The notes under the pieces are model-generated. The model saw only the letters and a program-made list of their open reading frames with translations, had not been told where the DNA came from and ran no database searches. DNA of 64,000 bases, from positions 1-64,000 of the forward strand of contig JAQNBH010000303.1 of NCBI GenBank assembly GCA_028752905.1. Direction: 5' to 3'. Position numbers and translations under genes: made by a program. Positions 33,101 to 44,000 of this stretch are shown here, one piece after another (the first letter of the stretch is position 1; every line of letters starts with the position of its first letter). This DNA is from Cladorhizidae sp. MBARI D1340-BT2 (taxonomy: Eukaryota > Porifera > Demospongiae > Poecilosclerida > Cladorhizidae).

Positions 33101-35381
33101 AGGGTTAGGGCTTGGAAATGGCTAGGTTTAGAGCTTGGACAATGACTAGGGTTAGTGCTTGGACAATGACTAGGGTTAGGGCTTGGACAATGACTAGGGT
33201 TAGGGCTTGGACAATGACTAGGGTTAAGGCTTGTATAATGACTAGGTTTATGGCTTTGACAATGACTAGGGTTAGGGCTTGGAAAATGACTAGGTTAAGG
33301 CTTGGACAATGACTAAGGTTACGGCCTTGACCATGACTAGGGTTAGGGCTTGGACCATGAATAGGGTTAGGGCTTGGACAATGACTAGGGTTAGGGCTTG
33401 GACAATGACTAGGGTTAGGGCTTGGACAATGACTAGGGTTAGGGCTTGGACAATGACTAGGGTCAGGGCTTGGACAATGAATAGGGTCAGTGTTTGGACC
33501 ATGACTAGGGTTAGGGCTTGGACAATGACTAGGGTTAGGGCTTGGACAATGACTAGGGTTAGGGCTTGGACAATGACTAGGGTTAGGGCTTGGACAATGA
33601 CTAGGGTTAGGGCTTGGACAATGACTAGGGTTAGGGCTTGGACAATGACTAGGGTTAGAGCTTGGACAATGACTAGGGTTAGGGCTTGGACAATGACTAG
33701 GGTTAGAGTAGGACAATGACTAGGGTTAGGGCTTGGACAATGACTAGGGTTAGGGTTTGGACAATGACTAGGGTTAGGGCTTGGACAATGACTAGGGTTA
33801 GGGCTTGGACAATGACTAGGGTTAGGGCTTGGACAATGACTAGGGTTAGAGCTTGGACAATGACTAGGGTTAGGGCTTGGACAATGACTAGGGTTAGAGT
33901 TGGACAATGACTAGGTTAGGGCTTGGACAATGACTAGGGTTAGGGTTTGGACAATGACTAGGGTTAGGGCTTGGACAATGACTAGGGTTAGGGCTTGAAC
34001 AATGACTAGGGTTAGTGTTTGGACCATGACTAGGGTTAGGGCTTGGACAATGACTAGGGTTAGGATTTGGACAATGACTAGGGTTAGGGCTTGGACAATG
34101 ACTAGGGTTAGGGCTTGAACAATAACTAGGGTTAGTGTTTGGACAATGACTAGGGTTAGGGCTTGGACAATGACTAGGGTTAGGTCTTGGACAATGACTA
34201 GGGTTAGGGCTTGGACATTGACTAGGGTTAGGGCTTGGACATTGACTAGGGTTAGGTCTTGGACAATGACTACCTGGACAATGACTAGAGTTAGGGCTTG
34301 AACAATGACTAGGGTTAGTGTTTGGACAATGACTAGGGTTAGGTCTTGGACAATGACTAGGGTTAGGGCTTGGACAATGACTAGGGTTATGGGTTGGACA
34401 ATGACTAGGGTTAGGTCTTGGACAATGACTAGGGTTAGGTCTTGGACAATGACTAGGGTTAGGGCCTGGACATTGACTGTGGTTAGGGCTTGGACAATGA
34501 CTAGGGTTAGGGCTTGGACAATGACTAGGGTTAGAGCTTGGACAATGACTAGGGTTAGGGCTTGGACCATAACTAGGGTTAGGGCTTGGACAATGACTAG
34601 AGTTAGGGCTTGGACAATGACTAGGGTTAGGGGGCTTGGACCATGACTAGGGTTAGGGCTTGGACAATGACTAGGGTTAGGGCTTGGACAATGACTAGGG
34701 TTAGGGCTTGGACAATGACTAGGGTTAGGGCTTGGACAATGACTAGGGTTAGGGCTTGGACAATGACTAGGGTTAGTACCTCAACAATGACTAGGGTTAG
34801 GAGTTTGACTAAGGCTAGGATTAGGGGTTTGACATTGACCATGTTTTGGGCATGGACAAAAGCTAGGGTTAGGGCTTGTCAATGACTAGGGCTAGGGCTT
34901 GGACCATGACTAGGGTTAGGGCTTGGACCATGACTAGGGTTAGGGCTTGGACAATGACTAGAGTTAGGGCTTGGACAATGACTAGGGTTAAGGCTTGGAC
35001 AATGACTAGGGTTAGGGCTTGGACAATGACTAGGGTAGGGCTTGGATTATGACTAGGGTTAGGGCTTGGACAATGACTAGAATTATTGCTTGGACAATGA
35101 CTATGTTTAGGGCTTGGACTATGACTAGGGCTAGGGCTTGGACCATGACTAGGGTTAGGGGGCTTGGACCATGACTAGGGTTAGGGCTTGGACAATGACT
35201 AGGGTTAGGGCTTGGACAATGACTAGGGTTAGGGCTTGGACTATGACTAGGGCTAGGGCTTGGACCATGACTAGGGTTAGGGCTTGGACAATGACTAGGG
35301 CTAGGGCATGGACCATGACTAGGGTTAGGGCTTGGACAATGACTAGAGTTAGGGCTTGGACAATGACTAGTTAGGGCTTGG
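24194..35381. repeat. 24-bp satellite array with embedded telomere-like motif, about 465 copies
   Basis: An 11.2-kb array has period 24; the most common unit begins GACAATGACTAGGGTTAGGG and ends CTTG. AGGGTTAGGG, the metazoan telomere word, is in most units, always in one orientation. Variant units (GGGCCTGG, ACTGTGG, ACTACCTGG, GTTTGGAC) recur in the same order, giving higher-order repeats. Blocks around 29218-29451 and 32503-32736 are 3285 bp apart, and 30412-31029 and 33290-33907 are 2878 bp apart. A longer variant block with GGCATGGACAAAAGC occurs near 28100, 28510 and 34860. The 1316-codon minus ORF and other octapeptide ORFs are artefacts of a period divisible by three. Confidence 0.98.
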
Positions 35382-35430
35382 AGAATTGACTCCGGGTACT
35401 TATTGGAGCAGATGGATGTTTATGTGAGAA

Positions 35431-35480
35431 TGTGTGTGTGTGTGTGTGTGTGTGTGAGTGTGTGTGTGTGTATGTGTGTG
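35431..35480. repeat. (TG)n microsatellite
   Basis: TG repeats interrupted by AG and TA lie directly before a TTCAG acceptor-like site. Confidence 0.9.
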
Positions 35481-35485
35481 TTCAG

Positions 35486-35585
35486 GTTGTATGGGGCAGT
35501 AGCTATTGGTGCACTCACCCTGAAAATCGTGGGCTACCATGAAAGTGCATATCTGTGCACACATTCATGCTGTGCTAGTGATTGA
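35486..35585 (+). CDS. Candidate terminal exon, unknown protein
   Basis: TGTGTGTTCAG ends at 35485. A 32-codon frame then includes LYGAVAIGALTLKIVGYHES and ends at TGA 35583-35585. A similar short peptide pattern (VLDGTVAVGAF) follows a CA tract and CAG at 49558. Function is unknown, and it may be a chance ORF. Confidence 0.2.
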
Positions 35586-35908
35586 TGTGCCACCTGCAGC
35601 CTGTAGAGTGCTTGCTGAGGGCAGTTTAGTTTGGCCCTACATGATCATGTATTGGAGCTGCAGGTTGCCATGTGAAGTGGAGTCAGCCCTCACCTCTTGC
35701 TAGTAGCTACTTGCCAGCATCAAGTCTTGAGTGGCTATAAGCACTGGGACTGGTAGAGCTGCACAAACACTACAGATGGGGCCAGCAGATTATATCCTGT
35801 GAAGAGGGAGGGGTCTAAATTATATACTGACAAACATGACCATGTGGTTATGACTTGCCAGCTCCTAGATTGCACACACTTCACTGTAGATATGCAGTAT
35901 ATTGTCAA

Positions 35909-35939
35909 GTGGCTGGAACATTGTTGATGTTCCAGCCAC
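35909..35939. other. Perfect 13-bp inverted repeat with 5-base loop
   Basis: GTGGCTGGAACAT and its exact complement ATGTTCCAGCCAC flank TGTTG. GTCAAG (35904-35909) and CTTGAC further out (near 35957) could extend the fold with bulges. A transcript would form a stable hairpin. Whether it is a small-RNA precursor or the core of a miniature element is unknown. Confidence 0.7.
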
Positions 35940-36003
35940 CCACACTTGCCCAAGTGCTTGACCACCTACTTATGTTTGAGCTAATAATGACAGCACTTAT
36001 TGT

Positions 36004-36360
36004 ATGGGAGAGCCTCAGGTGCTAATTTCAATGCCTTGCACTAGCCAATTAGTAGCTAGAAAAACTTGGGCAGGTGGTTTGGAGGCCCCAACTTTGACTG
36101 CCTGTACCTTGGGGGTGCTTGCTTGTACTTATGCAACAGTTTTTAGTATCAAGAGAGAGCACACAGAGAGACCTATCTTTTCAGTTCTAGATCAAGTCCA
36201 TACAGTGAAGTGTGCAGAATCTATGAGGTCCAAAGTGGTAACCACCACTTTGGTACTATCCCAATTATTCTTTTCTGGAGAGGTATTTCTGGAGAGGTAT
36301 GCAATGAAGTGGGCAGCTAAAAGTATCGTAACTCAAGAATGGTTGACAATAATGAGCTAA
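36004..36360 (+). CDS. Unrecognised 118-codon ORF
   Basis: An ATG at 36004 opens a frame to 36360 in single-copy DNA. The last part (from about 36180, after an acceptor-like CCTATCTTTTCAG) has ordinary composition, for example LERYAMKWAAKSIVTQEW. It includes the inverted repeat CCAAAGTGGT/ACCACTTTGG near 36229-36252. It could be one exon or a chance ORF. Confidence 0.2.
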   Translation: MGEPQVLISMPCTSQLVARKTWAGGLEAPTLTACTLGVLACTYATVFSIKREHTERPIFSVLDQVHTVKCAESMRSKVVTTTLVLSQLFFSGEVFLERYAMKWAAKSIVTQEWLTIMS

Positions 36361-36464
36361 AGCTTGAAATGCAGTTAGTATAATAGTGAAGCTAGTGAAT
36401 GGCGAAGGACAAAGATTAGAATATATTTTTAGGGATTAAAAAAATAATTGTCTACTCCACCTGG

Positions 36465-36675
36465 AGAATGGCTAGGGTTGGGAGGAGGGCCAAGGGATTG
36501 GCTAGGGCTAGGGCAATAGCTAGGGTTAGGGTTAGGGCTTGGATTATGACTAGGGTTATCGCTTGGACAATGGCTCTATTATGTTTATCACTAGGGTTAA
36601 GGCTTGGATAATGACTACGGTTAGGGTTTGGAAGGTCAGGGCCAAGGGATTGGCTAGGGATAGGGCAATGGCTAG
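36465..36675. repeat. Degenerate island of the 24-bp satellite family
   Basis: GCTAGGGTTGGG, GGTTAGGGTTAGGGCTTGG, TATGACTAGGG and CTTGGACAATGG occur in one orientation, 1.1 kb beyond the main array. Period and spacing are disturbed and GGCCAAGGGATTGGCTAGGG is found twice (about 36490 and 36640). It looks like an old or founder segment of the family. Confidence 0.8.
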
Positions 36676-37115
36676 ATTTACATGTGAATGGGATTAAGGC
36701 AAGTATGTCCTCCATTCTTGATTCTTAAAATCTTATGGTATAGTCAATTGGGTTAAAAAAAACACGTTTCCCTTAACTTTACCTTTTAAGAGCCAGAGTA
36801 AAGGATTTACTGAAAACACATGTGCCCTCCTCTAGTACTTTACTATCAAATGATGACTAACATAAATAAAATAAAATATCCTATGTCCTATAATGAAATA
36901 TTAATAAAAATATTTATTAATATGGTGGCTTTTTAGGGGTAAAAAAAAATCCGGTTCGGGGTAAAAAAACCCACTCCTTTAAAAATATCCTAAAAGATAA
37001 AATCAAATGTAATTACTTCAATATTTTATCAATTGAATCTTTTTTCATAAAAATTTGTTCCAATAGTTCAGTAAATAGTACAGTAATGGTTTACAGTTGG
37101 TTTTATTGCATTTTC

Positions 37116-37380
37116 TTAATTGAAAATGTTTATCACTTTTGCTTCACACTCAAACTTCAGCAGTGCCTTCCCTCGACTAATTGTTTCCACCACTGGCTGA
37201 ACAGGGCCATACATGCAACCATCCATTGCTACTATCTCCACATCTTCCGGCTTTGGCCAATCATAGAAAATGTGTGTTGAGTCTGTGCTTCACTCTCTTT
37301 TTTTGAAGGAAGGTTAATTCAGCTGAAGTGGGATCAGCATCTTCGTCATCACTGAAAACTTTTGATAGTCCATGTACCAT
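37116..37380 (-). pseudogene. Minus-strand coding remnant in two frames, unknown protein
   Basis: From an ATG at 37380 a 39-codon frame reads with an acidic start (KVFSDDEDADPTSAELTF) and a basic end (LQKKRVKHRLNTHFL), stopping at 37261-37263. A second frame, open from 37289 to its stop at 37116-37118, continues in protein-like fashion (YDWPKPEDVEIVAMDGC, then GKALLKFECEAKVINIFN). The overlap suggests one protein with an indel near 37261-37289, or a splice border. Both parts have coding-like composition in AT-rich DNA. I do not recognise the family; a transposon protein or a host exon are both possible. Confidence 0.4.
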
Positions 37381-37447
37381 TGATAATCAATGACTAAAGT
37401 TAGTTTATTCATATTCAGTTATCACATTATATATATATATACTATTG

Positions 37448-37472
37448 TATCATTCTGTCCATCAGAATGATA
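37448..37472. other. Perfect 10-bp inverted repeat
   Basis: TATCATTCTG and its complement CAGAATGATA flank TCCAT. The word TAGTCCATGTACCATT stands on either side (about 37367 and 37473) as a direct repeat. It may be a small insertion scar. Confidence 0.6.
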
Positions 37473-38016
37473 TAGTCCATGTACCATTCACTAGGTGGTT
37501 TATTCAAATAATTCATATTACTCACAATTATGCTCTAACTCACAAATTAGCATGACTGGAGAAGAAAAAAATGGAAATATAGTACTTGGGGGGGAAAATA
37601 GAAAAAAATTGCAAAAAAAAAAAGCTGGCTTTTTTTAACCCCGAGTGACCAAAAATATCTGAGGTAAAAAAAGCCGGTCTAAAAGTCTAAAAAAATGTCA
37701 GATTTTTTTTTTGATAAACCATTTAGTAACTGTTTTCTTTGTCTAGCGTTCATAATTTACTATTAATCTACCAAAAGTTCAGGTGAATCAGAAAAAAGTT
37801 AATTTCTGGTATTTTCTACATGTTTAGGTTCTTTATTTTGTCATATCCTTCATGTCAATATTTTTATACAAAAACACAAATTAATGAAAAGCCATTAAAA
37901 GTACTTGACAGATCAAGGATTGCTTAAATTCTTAAAACAGCTGTGTCTTCCCCAGACCCCTGGTCTTTTTTTACCCCAACTTCCCCCCCCCCCCGGCTTT
38001 TTTTTTTACCCCAATT

Positions 38017-38308
38017 GACTTTTCAAAGAGAGGAGGGATGGCTACCACCAGGACATGTCTTTGCTTCCACCATTCTGTCACTCTACAGAGACATGTGCTG
38101 GCCCCCACAAACATACTCCTACATGTATTGTATATACAGAATCAGTGGGTGTGCAATATTTAGGGAATAGGGCATCCCATTAGCTCCTGCACTTATGATA
38201 GCAGTGGGTTGCTAAGCAACTAGATAATGCACCTGCCTGTTGAAATGTGTGGTCAAGTGTGTAGAGCATTATACACTGCATTTAATGTTTTTAGATTATT
38301 AATCCAAT
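38017..38308. other. Unique spacer, no confident gene
   Basis: A good acceptor-like CATTCTGTCACTCTACAG near 38088 precedes two open frames of about 25 codons. Neither can be preferred. Nothing else is seen before the 67-bp array. Confidence 0.4.
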
Positions 38309-40473
38309 GGTGTTGGTCCAGTGTGTGTCCCTATAGAGCTATGGCCACCTACTTCAACCTGCCTCCACCCAGTGTGGTTGTTGGTCCAGTGTGTGTACCA
38401 ATAGAGCTATGGCCACCTACATGTACTTCAACTTGACTCCACCCAGTGTGGTGTTGTCCAGTGTGTGTCCCCATAGACCTACTTCAACGTGCCTCCACCC
38501 AGTATGGTGTTGGTCCAGTGTGTGTCCCCATAGAGCTATGGCCACCTACTTCAACTTGACTCCACCCAGTGTGGTGTTGGTCCAGTGTGTGTCCCTATAG
38601 ACCTACTTCAACGTGCCTCCACCCAGTGTGGTTGTTGGTCCAGTGTGTGTACCAATAGAGCTATGGCCACCTACTTCAACTTGACTCCACCCAGTGTGGT
38701 GTTGGTCCAGTGTGTGTCCCCATAGACCTACTTCAACGTGCCTCCACCCAGTATGGTGTTGGTCCAGTGTGTGTCCCCATAGAGCTATGGCCACCTACTT
38801 CAACCTGCCTCCACCCAGTATGGTGTTGGTCCAGTGTGTGTCCCCATACAGCTATGGCCACCTACTTCAACTTGCCTCCACCCAGTATGGTGTTGGTCCA
38901 GTGTGTGTCCCCATAGAGCTATGGCCACCTACTTCAACCTGCCTCCACCCAGTGTGGTGTTGGTCCAGTGTGTGTACCAATAGAGCTATGGCCACCTACT
39001 TCAACCTGCCTCCACCCAGTGTGGTGTTGGTCCAGTGTGTGTACCAATAGAGCTATGGCCACCTACTTCAACCTGCCTCCACCCAGTGTGGTGTTGGTCC
39101 AGTGTGTGTCCCCATAGACCTACTTCAACGTGCCTCCACCCAGTATGGTGTTGGTCCAGTGTGTGTCCCCATAGAGCTATGGCCACCTACTTCAACTTGA
39201 CTCCACCCAGTGTGGTGTTGGTCCAGTGTGTGTCCCCATAGACCTACTTCAACGTGCCTCCACCCAGTATGGTGTTGGTCCAGTGTCCCATAGACCTACT
39301 TCAACGTGCCTCCACCCAGTATGGTGTTGGTCCAGTGTGTGTCCCCATAGAGCTATGGCCACCTACTTCAACCTGCCTCCACCCAGTGTGGTGTTGGTCC
39401 AGTGTGTGTCCCCATAGACCTACTTCAACGTGCCTCCACCCAGTATGGTGTTGGTCCAGTGTGTGTCCCCATAGAGCTATGGCCACCTACTTCAACTTGA
39501 CTCCACCCAGTGTGGTGTTGGTCCAGTGTGTGTCCCCATAGAGCTATGGCCACCTACTTCAACCTGCCTCCACCCAGTGTGGTGTTGGTCCAGTGTGAGT
39601 CCCCATAGAGCTACATGGCCACCTACTTCAACCTACCTCCACCCAGTGTGGTGTTTCCAGTGTGTGTCCCCATAGAGCTACATATGGCCACCTACTTCAA
39701 CGTGCCTCCACCCAGTGTGGTTTGGTCCAGTGTGTGTCCCCTTAGAGCTATGGCCACCTACTTCAACTTGACTCCACCCAGTGTGGTGTTGGTCCAGTGT
39801 GTGTCCCCATAGAGCTATGGCCACCTACTTCAACCTACCTCCACCCAGTGTGGTGTTTCCAGTGTGTGTCCCCATAGAGCTACATATGGCCACCTACTTC
39901 AACCTGCCTCCACCCAGTGTGGTGTTGGTCCAGTGTGTGTCCCCATAGACCTACTTCAACGTGCCTCCACCCAGTATGGTGTTGGTCCAGTGTGTGTCCC
40001 CATAGAGCTATGGCCACCTACTTCAACTTGACTCCACCCAGTGTGGTGTTGGTCCAGTGTGTGTCCCCATAGAGCTATGGCCACCTACTTCAACCTGCCT
40101 CCACCCAGTGTGGTGTTGGTCCAGTGTGAGTCCCCATAGAGCTACATGGCCACCTACTTCAACCTACCTCCACCCAGTGTGGTGTTTCCAGTGTGTGTCC
40201 CCATAGAGCTACATATGGCCACCTACTTCAACGTGCCTCCACCCAGTGTGGTTTGGTCCAGTGTGTGTCCCCTTAGAGCTATGGCCACCTACTTCAACTT
40301 GACTCCACCCAGTGTGGTGTTGGTCCAGTGTGTGTCCCCATAGAGCTATGGCCACCTACTTCAACCTACCTCCACCCAGTGTGGTGTTTCCAGTGTGTGT
40401 CCCCATAGAGCTACATATGGCCACCTACTTCAACCTGCCTCCACCCAGTGTGGTTTGGTCCAGTGTGTGTCCC
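38309..40473. repeat. 67-bp satellite array with a shorter variant, about 33 copies
   Basis: Long units (about 67 bp) contain AGAGCTATGGCCACCTACTT; short units lack about 10 bp at AGAGCTATGG and read CATAGACCTACTTCAACG. All share GCCTCCACCCAGT and GGTCCAGTGTGTGTCC. A block of about 240 bp at 39590-39830 is repeated at 40120-40360 (offset 531). The unit is homologous to the 58-bp satellite at 41085-49090. ORFs across it are artefacts. Confidence 0.97.
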
Positions 40474-40481
40474 AATGACAG

Positions 40482-40553
40482 GGAAAATGAGGAAGATTGT
40501 GGGAACAGAATTCCATCACAAAATTTGTCTTTTCATGTGTGCATTATGCCAGT
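40482..40553 (+). CDS. Candidate 72-bp internal exon, unknown protein
   Basis: AATGACAG ends at 40481 at the edge of the 67-bp array, and a consensus donor GTAAGTG starts at 40554. The frame reads ENEEDCGNRIPSQNLSFHV and leaves two bases. These join in phase with the exon at 40692, across a 138-bp intron with GT and AG ends. The acceptor is weaker than the donor. Function is not recognised. The matching phase and strong donor make this pair one of the best gene signals in the window. Confidence 0.42.
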
Positions 40554-40691
40554 GTAAGTGTGTAGACTATTCTAACTGTCAGAACATCACGTATAGATTA
40601 TGTCACCACGAGGACTTGACTCCTACTGTATGTTGATAGGTTGATAAATACCAAATCAACAGAAAAGGTTTCATGAGGTGCTTATCTGCAG

Positions 40692-40779
40692 GTACGCAGG
40701 GCAGACACAAAATATGCTCCATAAGCTAGAAGAAGAGCTTCTCAGAAATACGATGTCTTCTGAAGGATATCTTGAGTGA
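40692..40779 (+). CDS. Candidate terminal exon with coiled-coil-like end
   Basis: GTGCTTATCTGCAG ends at 40691. In the phase left by the exon at 40482-40553, the frame includes YAGQTQNMLHKLEEELLRN and ends MSSEGYLE with TGA at 40777-40779. The heptad-like LxxLEEELL suggests an amphipathic helix. Not recognised. Confidence 0.42.
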
Positions 40780-40789
40780 TATTTTTCAG

Positions 40790-41084
40790 CCTAGATGTTA
40801 ACTCTTGCAAGCCAAGAGAGTTAGCTATCTTCATGGGGGTGTGGCCATGTTCCCCACCACAAGCAGGTCCCTGCCTCCCTATGTATAATTCCCTGCTACA
40901 GCTGCTCTACCTGAGAACAGGCCCTGGAGGTGCAAGGGTGTGGTCATGGCAGATGCAATTTACAATACATGTCATTATGTTTGGGAGAAGGGGCGTGTCT
41001 AGTCAGCGTGTTACTATGTGTCAGGGTGGAAGTTTGTGTGTGTGTGTGTTAGAGAATATTAAATATTCCTCTGGATCAAATTTT
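40790..41084 (+). other. Open stretch after the terminal exon candidate
   Basis: ATTTTTCAG (ending 40789) is followed by a frame open for about 97 codons into the 58-bp array. It includes CKPRELAIFMGVWPC and MYNSLLQLLYLRTGPGGARV. It may be 3' untranslated sequence of the preceding exon, an alternative last exon or chance. Confidence 0.2.
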
Positions 41085-44000
41085 CACCCAGTGAGGTGTT
41101 GGTGGAGTGTGTGTCCTCATAGAGCTATTGTCAACCTGCCCCCACCCAGTGAGGTGTTGGTGGAGTGTGTGTCCTCATAGAGCTATTGTCAACCTGCCTC
41201 CACCCAGTGAGGTGTTGGTGGAGTGTGTGTCCTCATAGAGCTATTGTCAACCTGCCCCCACCCAGTGAGGTGTTGGTGGAGTGTGTCCTCATAGAGCTAT
41301 TGTCAACCTGCCTCCACCCAGTGAGGTGTTGGTGGAGTGTGTGTCCTCATAGAGCTATTGTCAACATGCCCCCACCTAGTGAGGTGTTGGTGGAGTGTGT
41401 GTCCTCGTAGAGCTATTGTCAACCTGCCCCCACCCAGTGAGGTGTTGGTGGAGTGTGTGTCCTCATAGAGCTATTGTCAACATGCCCCCACCTAGTGAGG
41501 TGTTGGTGGAGTGTGTGTCCTCGTAGAGCTATTGTCAACCTGCCCCCACCCAGTGCGGTGTTGGTGGAGTGTGTGTCCTCATAGAGCTATTATCAACCTG
41601 CCCCCACCCAGTGAGGTGTTGGTGGAGTGTGTGTCCTCATAGAGCTATTGTCAACCTGCCTCCACCCAGTGAGGTGTTGGTGGAGTGTGTGTCCTCATAG
41701 AGCTATTGTCAACCTGCCTCCACCCAGTGAGGTGTTGGTGGATTGTGTGTCCTCATAGAGCTATTGTCAACCTGCCCCCACCCAGTGAGGTGTTGGTGGA
41801 GTGTGTGTCCTCATAGAGCTATTGTCAACCTGCCCCCACCCAGTGAGGTGTTGGTGGAGTGTATGTGTATTTTTAACCTGCCCCCACCCAGTGAGGTGTT
41901 GGTGGAGTGTGTGTCCTCGTAGAGCTATTGTCAACCTGCCCCCACCCAGTGAGGTGTTGGTTGAGTGTGTGTCCTCATAGAGCTATTGTCAACCTGCCTC
42001 CACCCAGTGAGGTGTTGGTGGAGTGTGTGTCCTCATAGAGCTATTGTCAACGTGCCTCCACCCAGTGAGGTGTTGTTGGAGTGTGTGTCCTCATAGAGCT
42101 TTTATCAACCTGCCTCCACCCAGTGAGGTGTTGGTGGAGTGTGTGTCCTCATAGAGCTATTGTCAACCTGCTCCCACCCAGTGAGGTGTTGGTGGAGTGT
42201 GTCCTCATAGAGCTATTGTCAACCTGCCGTCACCCAGTGAGGTGTTGGTGGAGTGTGTGTCCTCATAGAGCTATTGTCAACATGCCCCCACCTAGTGAGG
42301 TGTTGGTGGAGTGTGTGTCCTCGTAGAGCTATTGTCAACCTGCCCCCACCCAGTGAGGTGTTGGTGGAGTGTGTGTCCTCATAGAGCTATTGTCAACATG
42401 CCCCCACCTAGTGAGGTGTTGGTGGAGTGTGTGTCCTCGTAGAGCTATTGTCAACCTGCCCCCACCCAGTGCGGTGTTGGTGGAGTGTGTGTCCTCATAG
42501 AGCTATTATCAACCTGCCCCCACCCAGTGAGGTGTTGGTGGAGTGTGTGTCCTCATAGAGCTATTGTCAACCTGCCTCCACCCAGTGAGGTGTTGGTGGA
42601 GTGTGTGTCCTCATAGAGCTATTGTCAACCTGCCTCCACCCAGTGAGGTGTTGGTGGATTGTGTGTCCTCATAGAGCTATTGTCAACCTGCCCCCACCCA
42701 GTGAGGTGTTGGTGGAGCGTGTGTCCTCATAGAGCTATTGTCAACCTGCCCCCACCCAGTGAGGTGTTGGTGGAGCGTGTGTCCTCATAGAGCTATTGTC
42801 AACCTGCCCCCACCCAGTGAGGTGTTGGTGGAGTGTGTGTGTATTTTTAACCTGCCCCCACCCAGTGAGGTGTTGGTGGAGTGTGTGTCCTCGTAGAGCT
42901 ATTGTCAACCTGCCCCCACCCAGTGAGGTGTTGGTGGATTGTGTGTCCTCATAGAGCTATTGTCAACCTGCCCCCACCCAGTGAGGTGTTGGTTGAGTGT
43001 GTGTCCTCATAGAGCTATTGTCAACCTGCCTCCACCCAGTGAGGTGTTGTTGGAGTGTGTGTCCTCATAGAGCTTTTATCAACCTGCCTCCACCCAGTGA
43101 GGTGTTGGTGGAGTGTGTGTCCTCATAGAGCTATTGTCAACCTGCCCCCACCCAGTGAGGTGTTGGTGGAGTGTGTGTCCTCATAGAGCTATTGTCAACC
43201 TGCCTCCACCCAGTGAGGTGTTGGTGCAGTGTGTGTCCTCATAGAGATATTGTCATCCTGCCCCCACCCAGTGAGGTGTTGGTGGAGTGTGTGTCCTCAT
43301 AGAGCTATTGTCAACCTGCCTCCACCCAGTGAGGTGTTGGTGCAGTGTGTGTCCTCATAGAGATATTGTCAACCTGCCCCCACCCAGTGAGGTGTTGGTG
43401 GAGTGTGTGTCCTCATAGAGATATTGTCATCCTGCCCCCACCCAGTGAAGTGTTGGTGGAGTGTGTGTCCTCATAGAGCTATTGTCAACCTGCCTCCACC
43501 CAGTGAGGTGTTGGTGCAGTGTGTGTCCTCATAGAGCTATTGTCAACCTGCCTCCACCCAGTGAGGTGTTGGTGCAGTGTGTGTCCTCAGAGATATTGTC
43601 AACCTGCCCCCACCCAGTGAGGTGTTGGTGCAGTGTGTGTCCTCATAGAGATATTGTCATCCTGCCCCCACCCAGTGAAGTGTTGGTGGAGTGTGTGTCC
43701 TCATAGAGCTATTGTCAACCTGCCCCCACCCAGTGAGGTGTTGGTGGAGTGTGTGTCCTCATAGAGCTATTGTCAACCTGCCCCCACCCAGTGAAGTGTT
43801 GGTGGAGTGTGTGTCCTCATAGAGCTATTGTCTACCTGCCTCCACCCAGTGAGGTGTTGGTGGAGTGTGTGTCCTCATAGAGCTATTGTCAACCTGCCCC
43901 CACCCAGTGAGGTGTTGGTGGAGTGTGTGTCCTCATAGAGCTGTTGTCAACCTGCCCCCACCCAGTGAGGTGTTGGTGGATTGTGTGTCCTCATAGAGCT

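Larger units (their letters stand above)
36935..38016. other. Region bounded by inverted GGGGTAAAAAAA motifs, possible decayed element
   Basis: GGGGTAAAAAAAAATCCGG then GGGGTAAAAAAA at 36937-36969 are mirrored at 37962-38016 as TTTTTTTACCCC, CCGG and TTTTTTTTTTACCCC. A related pair lies at about 37620-37675. The enclosed DNA is AT-rich and contains the minus-strand coding remnant 37116-37380. No clear target duplication is seen. A decayed DNA transposon is one reading; unrelated low-complexity runs are another. Confidence 0.3.
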
